Source: Actinomycetes bacterium
GTDB taxonomy: Bacteria > Actinomycetota > Acidimicrobiia > Acidimicrobiales > Microtrichaceae
Direction: 5' to 3'
Assembly (NCBI GenBank): GCA_023423475.1
Contig: JAFAFN010000144.1
Location: 1 to 7,454, forward strand
DNA length: 7,454 nucleotides
A program made the translations under genes and the position numbers. Of this stretch, positions 1-4,526 are shown piece after piece. The notes under the pieces were generated by a model that saw only the letters and a list, made by a program, of their open reading frames with translations, was not told the origin of the DNA and searched no databases. Each line of letters opens with the position of its first letter. Position 1 is the first letter of the stretch.

Positions 1-1
1 C

Positions 2-694
2 GGCATCACCAGCGTCTTCAACCTGATGGTGACCCTGGCGCTGCCGGTGCTCGGGGTCATCGCCCTCGTCTTCGCCGGCGGCGCGCACACCGAAGAGGTG
101 CTGGGAGCACTCGGTGGCCTGGTGGCCGTGCTGGTGATGGTCGGCCTGTTCGCCGCGATCCTGCGCAGCGACGACACGGCTCGAAAGGTCGGCGGTCTGC
201 TCGAGCGGATCGCCGGCAGGTTGTACGGCATCATCCACAAGCCGGCGCCGACGGGCATCACCGAGCAGATCGTGAAGTTCCGCGAGTCGACCGTCGACGT
301 CGTCTCGCAGCGGTGGGCGCTGCTGACCGGCACCAACTTCCTTCAGCAGTTCGCCCAGTTCGGCGTGCTCATCGTGGCGTTGCGCATCACCGAGACCGGT
401 GAGAGCACCCAGGTGACCGTCGCCGCTGCGTTCGCCGCCTTCGCGCTGGCACGTCTCGCCGGCTTCATCCCGATCACCCCTGGCGGTCTCGGCACCGTGG
501 ACGCCGGCCTGACCGGACTGCTGATCGCCTTCGGTGCGACCAAGAACGATGCGCTCGCCGCGACGCTGCTGTGGCGTGCAGCCAGCTGGGTGCCCCAGGT
601 CCTGATCGGCATGGTCACCTTCCTGATCTGGCGTGCACGCTCGAAGCACATCAAGCAGGAGGCGATCGAGCGCCGCGCCGAAGCCGCGACCTGA
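2..694 (+). CDS. Lysylphosphatidylglycerol synthase TM-domain family protein, 3' part (5' end outside window)
   Basis: The open frame continues to the left edge with no start, so this is the C-terminal 230 residues of a larger integral membrane protein. About six hydrophobic segments are visible, two near the start, then a charged loop (residues about 60-100 of the fragment), then four more. The signature PITPGGLGTVDAGL followed by a G-x-A-x-AATLLWRAASW stretch matches the C-terminal part of the UPF0104/LPG-synthase TM family (PF03706), where P-x-PGGLG is the most conserved block; the usual Glu after it is Asp here. Members of this family are known or proposed lipid or polyprenyl-glycan translocases, but stand-alone TM-only members mostly have no assigned substrate, so none is given. 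The tail is basic and probably cytosolic. The family call is fairly sure; the function is not known. It is followed by a hairpin terminator. Confidence 0.8.
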   Translation, partial: GITSVFNLMVTLALPVLGVIALVFAGGAHTEEVLGALGGLVAVLVMVGLFAAILRSDDTARKVGGLLERIAGRLYGIIHKPAPTGITEQIVKFRESTVDVVSQRWALLTGTNFLQQFAQFGVLIVALRITETGESTQVTVAAAFAAFALARLAGFIPITPGGLGTVDAGLTGLLIAFGATKNDALAATLLWRAASWVPQVLIGMVTFLIWRARSKHIKQEAIERRAEAAT

Positions 695-720
695 GGGCGC
701 ACGACCGGCCCGAACACGCG

Positions 721-750
721 GAACGAGGAGGCCGTGCGGCCTCCCCGTTC
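721..750 (+). terminator. Hairpin terminator after the membrane protein gene
   Basis: A 7-bp perfect stem (GGAGGCC 727-733 with GGCCTCC 738-744, loop GTGC) is extended after one A/C mismatch by GAACG 721-725 pairing with CGTTC 746-750. It begins 26 bases after the stop codon. There is no T-tract, as is common for actinobacterial terminators, so termination activity is inferred from position and stem strength. Confidence 0.6.
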
Positions 751-975
751 GAGTGCTTCCCAGGACTTCCCGCCGACCCAGTCGACGTCGATCCGGTTCG
801 GGGCAGTTGGCCTTCGCCCGGCCATCCGTCGGATCCCCAGATCCGTCTCGGGTGGGGGTGGTTTCGCTACTCGCTCCCCGCTGTCTGAGCGACCAGACGT
901 TGACAGCGGTTCATTGCGGCCCCGGTGTGCTGCTTCGTGTTGCTGCCTCTGTTGTGACAGATCCAGTCGGCCGGT
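751..975. other. Intergenic stretch without a recognised gene
   Basis: This gap between the plus-strand membrane gene and the minus-strand aat gene holds no ORF with plausible family similarity or ribosome-binding site. It contains a small hairpin (CGGATC 830-835, loop CCCA, GATCCG 840-845). Bases about 925-960 are T-rich on the plus strand and less GC-rich than the flanks. A TTGACA hexamer at 900-905 has no convincing -10 partner and no plus-strand gene downstream. A 15-codon minus-strand ORF (867-914) lacks a ribosome-binding site. It probably holds only the 3' ends of the two convergent transcripts. Confidence 0.4.
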
Positions 976-1683
976 TCAATCGTTCGGGGCCGATTGGGTG
1001 AATCCGCCCATCGGCTCGTCGAACGCCGCGGGCGTCGGCCCCACCATCGCCCGGGATGCCAGGCGCAGGTAGCGGTCCCGTGGGATCTCGGTGACGCCGA
1101 GCGACGCGAGGTGGGGTGTCGACCACTGGACGTCGAGCAGCGGTTCGTGGCCCTCGCGCAGCACCTCGACCAGGTGCACCAGCGCGACCTTCGATGCGTC
1201 CTGGGCGTGGTGGAACATCGACTCCCCGGCGAAGAACGAGCCGATGCCGACGCCGTAGAGCCCGCCGACGAGCCGGTCGTCGTCCCAGGCCTCGACGCTG
1301 TGGGCCCACCCGAGCTGGTGCAGCCGGGTGTAGGCCTCGACGATGTCCTCGTCGATCCAGCCGTGCTGGCGGTCCGGGTCCGCACAGGCCCGGACGACCG
1401 CCTCGAACGCGGTGTCGACGCGCACCTCGTAGCGACGCAACGAGCGACGCAGCGAGCGCGACACCACGAGATCGTCGAGCGGCAGGACCCCGCGGGGATC
1501 GGGCGACCACCATCCGATCCCGCGGCGCCGCCGGCGGCCGAGGGGCATGGGGAACAGGCCCGCCCGGTAGGCCGCGAGCAGCGTGCCGGGCTCGAGGTCG
1601 CCGCCGATGGCCACCGGGCCCTCGGGGTCCGCCCCCTCGACCGAGGGGAACATCCACGTCGACGGTGGCGGGTCGATCCTCAC
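976..1683 (-). CDS. aat: Leucyl/phenylalanyl-tRNA-protein transferase
   Basis: It transfers Leu or Phe from aminoacyl-tRNA to the N-terminal Lys or Arg of cytosolic proteins, creating primary degrons for the ClpS/ClpAP-type N-end rule pathway. The 235 residues match the usual length (E. coli about 234). Visible family blocks are AGLFPMP (41-47), WWSPDPRGVLPLD (58-70), the WIDEDIVEAYTRLH region (109-122), FAGESMFHHAQDASK (151-165, with the conserved Glu154) and LLDVQWSTPHLASLG (182-196), in which Asp184 and Gln186 correspond to the catalytic Asp and Gln of the E. coli enzyme. The GTG start at 1681-1683 gives the correct N terminus. It has no Shine-Dalgarno but lies 7 nt after a TACGAT -10-like box, so the mRNA may be leaderless. 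A run of five Arg (50-54) follows the first motif. The gene looks complete and is apparently monocistronic. Confidence 0.93.
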   Translation of the reverse strand: MRIDPPPSTWMFPSVEGADPEGPVAIGGDLEPGTLLAAYRAGLFPMPLGRRRRRGIGWWSPDPRGVLPLDDLVVSRSLRRSLRRYEVRVDTAFEAVVRACADPDRQHGWIDEDIVEAYTRLHQLGWAHSVEAWDDDRLVGGLYGVGIGSFFAGESMFHHAQDASKVALVHLVEVLREGHEPLLDVQWSTPHLASLGVTEIPRDRYLRLASRAMVGPTPAAFDEPMGGFTQSAPND

Positions 1684-1690
1684 TGCGGGG

Positions 1691-1696
1691 ATCGTA
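1691..1696 (-). promoter_or_regulatory. Predicted -10 box of aat (leaderless layout)
   Basis: On the minus strand TACGAT fits the TANNNT -10 consensus and ends 7 nt before the GTG start, placing transcription start at or next to the start codon. No convincing -35 hexamer is visible upstream. Support comes mainly from the same spacing in front of three other genes in this window. Confidence 0.4.
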
Positions 1697-1751
1697 GGCC
1701 CGGACCCCGTCGCCGGAGGTGCCCGTGCCTCGGCGCCGACCCCGGACGCGA

Positions 1752-1782
1752 CGGTGCCCGGCGGGGATCCCGCCGGGCACCG
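1752..1782 (-). terminator. Strong hairpin terminator downstream of the 3-hydroxyacyl-CoA dehydrogenase gene
   Basis: A perfect 14-bp GC-rich stem (1752-1765 with 1769-1782) closes a 3-nt GAT loop. It starts 21 bases after the dehydrogenase stop codon and lies upstream of the aat promoter, so it should end the dehydrogenase transcript and insulate aat. It has no T-tract. Confidence 0.7.
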
Positions 1783-1803
1783 ATCGTCGTGGATGTGGCT
1801 CGA

Positions 1804-2661
1804 CTACTTGCGGGAGTAGTCGTAGAAGCCCCGGCCGGACTTCCGGCCGAGCTGGCCGGCGGTCACCATGCGACGCAGCGCCGGCACCGCGGCGTAGTTC
1901 GGGTCACGGAACTCGTCGTAGAGCGCATCGAGGATGGCCAGCGAGGTGTCCAGACCGACCAGGTCGAGCAGCGCCAGCGGACCCATCGGGAAGTTGCAGC
2001 CGCCCTTCATGGCGGTGTCGATGTCCTCGGCCGACGCGGTGCCCGATTCGAGCATGCGCACGGCGTTGTTGAGGTACGGGAAGAGCAGCGCGTTCACGAT
2101 GAACCCGGCGCGGTCCTTGACCTCGACGGCGTTCTTGCCGCACGCCTCGGCGAAGCCCTTGGCCGCGGCGACGGTCTCGTCCGATGCGGTGAGCGGGGCG
2201 ATGATCTCGACCAGCGACATGGCGGGCGCCGGGTTGAAGAAGTGCACGCCGAGGACCTTGTCCGGGCGCTGGGTGGCGACGGCCATCTCGATCACGGGCA
2301 GCGTCGAGGTGTTCGTGGCGAGGATGGCGTCCTGCTTCACGATGCCGTCCAGCTCGGTGAACAGGGCACGCTTGACCTCGAGGTCCTCGACGACGGACTC
2401 GATGACCAGGTCGCAGTCGGCGAGGGCGCCGATGTGGTCGGTGGCCGTGACACGGGCGCGGACCTCGTCCGCGGTCGCCTGCTCGAGCTTGCCGCGCTCG
2501 ACCTGCTTGGCCAGCGACTTCTCGAGCGACGCCACCATCGCGTCGGCCGTTGCCTGCTTGCGGGAGCGGAGCACCACTTCGAAACCGGACTTCGCCGCAA
2601 CCTCGGCGATGCCCGATCCCATGATGCCCGACCCCAGGATCCCCACTCGTTCGATCGTCAT
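1804..2661 (-). CDS. 3-hydroxybutyryl-CoA (short-chain 3-hydroxyacyl-CoA) dehydrogenase
   Basis: It interconverts 3-hydroxyacyl-CoA and 3-oxoacyl-CoA using a nicotinamide cofactor, in fatty-acid or butyryl/acetoacetyl-CoA metabolism in the cytosol. The 285 residues are standard for the stand-alone enzyme (Hbd/PaaH/FadB2 type). The N-terminal Rossmann domain has GSGIMG at 10-15. The catalytic set seen in this family is present: Ser119 (NTST), His140 (GVHFFNP), Glu152 (LVEII) and Asn190 (GFIVNALLFPY). The C-terminal helical domain carries MKGGCNFPMGPLALLDLVG and ends with the typical LGRKSGRGFYDY. The residues after the second beta strand are Arg-Ser-Arg-Lys (32-35) rather than the Asp common in NAD enzymes, which suggests NADP(H). 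The ATG start has no Shine-Dalgarno and lies 8 nt after a TAACCT box, overlapped by a palindrome. The exact substrate cannot be read from sequence. Confidence 0.93.
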   Translation of the reverse strand: MTIERVGILGSGIMGSGIAEVAAKSGFEVVLRSRKQATADAMVASLEKSLAKQVERGKLEQATADEVRARVTATDHIGALADCDLVIESVVEDLEVKRALFTELDGIVKQDAILATNTSTLPVIEMAVATQRPDKVLGVHFFNPAPAMSLVEIIAPLTASDETVAAAKGFAEACGKNAVEVKDRAGFIVNALLFPYLNNAVRMLESGTASAEDIDTAMKGGCNFPMGPLALLDLVGLDTSLAILDALYDEFRDPNYAAVPALRRMVTAGQLGRKSGRGFYDYSRK

Positions 2662-2669
2662 GGGCGCCG

Positions 2670-2675
2670 AGGTTA
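2670..2675 (-). promoter_or_regulatory. Predicted -10 box of the 3-hydroxyacyl-CoA dehydrogenase gene
   Basis: TAACCT on the minus strand matches TANNNT and ends 8 nt before the ATG, again predicting a leaderless transcript. A possible -35, TTGCGG, lies 19 nt further upstream (2695-2700), a long spacer. The box overlaps the palindrome at 2672-2687. Confidence 0.4.
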
Positions 2676-2687
2676 CTCAGTGGTAAC
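2672..2687. promoter_or_regulatory. Palindromic putative operator (GTTAC-N6-GTAAC)
   Basis: GTTACTCAGTGGTAAC has perfect 5-bp arms around a 6-base centre and is notably AT-richer than its surroundings. It overlaps four bases of the predicted -10 box of the dehydrogenase gene, a classic repressor position. Its size and shape suit a TetR- or GntR-type dimer, and acyl-CoA genes are often controlled by TetR-family repressors, but no regulator gene is in the window and the assignment is inference. Control could extend to the divergent gene at 2834. Confidence 0.45.
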
Positions 2688-2753
2688 AAGCGCGCCGCAA
2701 GTTGTACGCGGGCGCTTCGGCACGGGCGTGCGCTGGAACCCGCCGGGAGTGCG

Positions 2754-2759
2754 TAGCGT
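2754..2759 (+). promoter_or_regulatory. Possible -10 box of the S51-like gene
   Basis: TAGCGT fits TANNNT and would give a leader of roughly 65-70 nt before the ATG at 2834. No clear -35 is visible, so this is a weak call. Confidence 0.25.
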
Positions 2760-2822
2760 GGTCGCCGTCGCGGCACACCGCCCGAGCGCCACGGGTCGTG
2801 ACCGGCTCGAGTCAACACAGAC

Positions 2823-2827
2823 AGGAC
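2823..2827 (+). promoter_or_regulatory. Ribosome-binding site setting the start of the S51-like gene
   Basis: AGGAC lies 6 nt before the ATG at 2834 and supports that start. The frame stays open upstream to 2702, but the extra residues do not resemble the family, whose N terminus normally begins with a short strand ending in GG, as in LALVGG here. Confidence 0.55.
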
Positions 2828-2833
2828 ACCACG

Positions 2834-3520
2834 ATGAACGGAACGCTGGCACTCGTCGGAGGCAGGGAGTTCACCGACGGCTGCAGCTTCGACGTCGGCC
2901 TGGCCGACGGCGTCGACGAGGTGCTGCTGATCCCCTCCGCGCTCGCCTACGAGAACCCCGGCGCCGCGATCGAACGCGCCACCGAGTGGTTCGCCGCGCT
3001 CGACACCAAGGTCCGAGTGCTCGAGGTGTACCGGCGGGCCGAGGCGCTCGAGCCTGCGGCGGCCGAGATCGCGGCGGCGGCCGAGCTGACCTACGTCGTC
3101 GGCGGATCGCCGATGCACCTGCGATCGGTGCTGAAGGACACGCCGCTGCTCGAGGCGCTGGTCGGCGCATGGCGTCGGGGTGCGACGGTCGCCGCCGCGG
3201 GCGAGGCCGTGTCGGTGCTCTGCTCGAACATGGTCGACAGCCGTGGCGGGGCCTACACCGTCGGCCTCGACCTGCTGACGACGGTCACCCTGATCCCCAG
3301 GTACAACCAGTGGTCGACCGACAAGTGGCACCGCACCGTCGAGCTCGCCCACGCCGGGCTGCCCGTCGTCGGCATCGACGAGGCGACCGCGCTCATCCAC
3401 ACGCCCGAGGGCGAGTGGCGCGTCGAGGGCGCCGGTGACGTCCACGTGTTCCTCGACGGCCGACGCGTCGGCCTGGACGCGCTGCCGCCCGAGCTGAACC
3501 CGCTCCTCGCCCGGGACTGA
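2834..3520 (+). CDS. Peptidase S51 / type 1 glutamine amidotransferase-like protein, catalytic residues missing
   Basis: The 228-residue protein has the fold pattern of the S51 family (dipeptidase E, cyanophycinase): LALVGG at the N terminus, a DEVLLIPSALAYENP strand-loop (28-42), VVGGSPMHLRSVLKDTP (88-104), and MVDSRGGAYTVGLDLL (133-148). In active relatives a G-x-SAG nucleophile elbow precedes the MVD-x-RGG block; here the corresponding stretch is AAAGEAVSVLC (120-130), placing Gly123 (GGC codon) where the nucleophilic Ser should be. The catalytic His, normally in a P-H-(Y/F) context, aligns with Arg156 in IPRYNQW (AGG codon). The reading frame is complete, has a ribosome-binding site and keeps the rest of the family sequence, so it looks like a maintained non-peptidase, perhaps a ligand-binding or scaffold protein. 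Its role is unknown. It is divergent from the acyl-CoA dehydrogenase and shares its upstream region. Confidence 0.8.
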   Translation: MNGTLALVGGREFTDGCSFDVGLADGVDEVLLIPSALAYENPGAAIERATEWFAALDTKVRVLEVYRRAEALEPAAAEIAAAAELTYVVGGSPMHLRSVLKDTPLLEALVGAWRRGATVAAAGEAVSVLCSNMVDSRGGAYTVGLDLLTTVTLIPRYNQWSTDKWHRTVELAHAGLPVVGIDEATALIHTPEGEWRVEGAGDVHVFLDGRRVGLDALPPELNPLLARD

Positions 3521-3570
3521 CTCCCCGGGACTGGCCGCTGCGGTGCTCGACGAGCACCGCCGGGGAATCA
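3518..3570. terminator. Bidirectional terminator between convergent genes, including both stop codons
   Basis: The core is a 10-bp inverted repeat (3540-3549 with 3551-3560) around a single A. An outer stem TCCCCGG (3522-3528) pairs with CCGGGGA (3560-3566, sharing one base with the core arm), and the TGA stop of the plus gene (3518-3520) can pair with TCA (3568-3570), the stop of the minus gene. It serves the 3' ends of both the S51-like gene and the cyclophilin gene. Confidence 0.65.
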
Positions 3571-4425
3571 GCCCTTCGGCGTCTCGGTGATCTCGATCGA
3601 CTCGATCAGGACGACCTTGGTGGGTGACTGGTCCGCGCCGCCGAGCCCGCCGATGGTGTCGACGACGTCCTGACCCTCGACCACCTGGCCGAAGAACGAG
3701 TACAGCGGCTGCAGCTGGGCGCCGCCGCCGGGCAGGACCACGAAGAACTGGCTGCCGTTGGTGTTCGGACCGGCGTTCGCCATCGCGAGCGAGTAGTCGG
3801 TGTAGGCCGAGGCGTCGGCGGGCAGCTCGTCGTCCAGGGAGTAGCCCAGGTCGTTGTTGCCCCAGGGAGCGCCGTCGCCGTCGCCGGCCTGGATCACGAA
3901 GCCGTCCACGATACGGTGGAAGGGCACGCCGTCGTAGTAGCCGTACCGGCTGAGCACGACGAAGTTGTTGACCGTCGACGGCGCGGCCTCGGTGTCGAGG
4001 GTCGCGGTGAAGGCGCCTTCGCTGGTGGTGAAGGTCGCCGAGTAGTCCATGTCGGCATCGAGGCAGTCCGGGGGCGCCGAGGCGAAGACCTGGACCCGCT
4101 CGGTCGCGCCCTCGGCGGGCGGGCACTCGGTGGCGCTGGTGAGGGTGATGCCAGGCGGCGGTGCCGGCAGCTCGACTGAGCCGGACGCGGCCGTCGTCGA
4201 GGTGCTGCTCGATGCGCTCGGGTCGTCGCCTGTCGTCGCGACGTCCTCGTCGTCACCGCCGGTCAGCAGGACGATCCCGACGATGATCACGAGCACGCCG
4301 ACCACGGCGCCGACGATGCCCAGGGTGCGGTTGCGCTTCCGCTTCGCCTCGACCTCCTGTCGAGCAGTGTTGAGGCGGTCCCGGTGCGCCTTCTGGCGTG
4401 CGTGCTTCTCGGAGTTGGTTCCCAC
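3568..4425 (-). CDS. Membrane-anchored cyclophilin-type peptidyl-prolyl cis-trans isomerase
   Basis: It catalyses Xaa-Pro cis/trans isomerisation and probably assists folding of proteins outside the cytoplasmic membrane. The 285 residues comprise a basic cytosolic tail (1-34), one hydrophobic anchor (about 35-55, no signal-peptidase site evident), a Ser/Thr/Asp-rich linker (56-90) and a cyclophilin domain from about 125. Active-site residues are present: Arg171 and Phe176 in FHRIVDGF, Gln179, and Gln226/Phe228 in ANAGPNTNGSQFF. The position of human CypA Trp121 is Gln237, so cyclosporin A binding should be weak. Cys101 and Cys121 frame a segment just before the domain and could form a disulfide in the extracytoplasmic space; I recall similar paired cysteines in actinobacterial relatives. 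The GTG start at 4423-4425 has no Shine-Dalgarno and lies 8 nt after TACGCT. Divergent from aspartokinase. Confidence 0.92.
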   Translation of the reverse strand: MGTNSEKHARQKAHRDRLNTARQEVEAKRKRNRTLGIVGAVVGVLVIIVGIVLLTGGDDEDVATTGDDPSASSSTSTTAASGSVELPAPPPGITLTSATECPPAEGATERVQVFASAPPDCLDADMDYSATFTTSEGAFTATLDTEAAPSTVNNFVVLSRYGYYDGVPFHRIVDGFVIQAGDGDGAPWGNNDLGYSLDDELPADASAYTDYSLAMANAGPNTNGSQFFVVLPGGGAQLQPLYSFFGQVVEGQDVVDTIGGLGGADQSPTKVVLIESIEITETPKG

Positions 4426-4433
4426 GGCGCCGG

Positions 4434-4439
4434 AGCGTA
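4434..4439 (-). promoter_or_regulatory. Predicted -10 box of the cyclophilin gene (leaderless layout)
   Basis: TACGCT on the minus strand ends 8 nt before the GTG start, predicting transcription from the start codon. It lies across the left arm of an inverted repeat, CCGGAG (4430-4435) and CTCCGG (4444-4449), which may be an operator or a chance palindrome. No good -35 is visible. Confidence 0.4.
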
Positions 4440-4488
4440 GCGACTCCGGGTAGGAGAGTGCGTAGCGGCCCCTGGGCAGGGAACGCGG

Positions 4489-4519
4489 TTGAGGGGCGGC
4501 GAGGGGGCGGTGTTACCTT
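4489..4519 (+). promoter_or_regulatory. Predicted promoter of aspartokinase (leaderless)
   Basis: An extended -10, TGT followed by TACCTT (4511-4519), ends 7 nt before the GTG start at 4527. TTGAGG (4489-4494) is a candidate -35 with a 19-nt spacer. No Shine-Dalgarno precedes the start, so the main transcript is probably leaderless. Confidence 0.5.
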
Positions 4520-4526
4520 TTCGGCC

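Noticed and set aside
867..914. A 15-codon minus-strand ORF (MNRCQRLVAQTAGSE) as a possible leader peptide
   Set aside because: No ribosome-binding site, no downstream gene in the same direction that it could control, and only one Cys; chance ORF.
900..928. TTGACA as a -35 promoter element
   Set aside because: No acceptable -10 at 16-19 nt and the next plus-strand gene is almost 2 kb away.
965..995. GGTTCAATC-like stretch as a tRNA T-arm
   Set aside because: No acceptor, D-arm or anticodon stem can be built around it, and it overlaps the 3' end of aat.
2702..2833. Upstream extension of the S51-like frame to a start at 2702
   Set aside because: The extra 44 residues do not resemble the family N terminus, and the ATG at 2834 has a properly spaced AGGAC.
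994..3438. An 814-codon plus-strand open frame antisense to aat and the dehydrogenase
   Set aside because: It is a frame shadow: low-complexity Arg/Gly/Asp-rich translation with no family motifs, running opposite two well-supported genes and then through the S51-like gene in another frame. High GC removes stop codons.
1904..4126. A 740-codon minus-strand open frame
   Set aside because: It is Arg/Gly/Pro-rich without motifs and spans the dehydrogenase and cyclophilin genes out of frame and the S51-like gene antisense.
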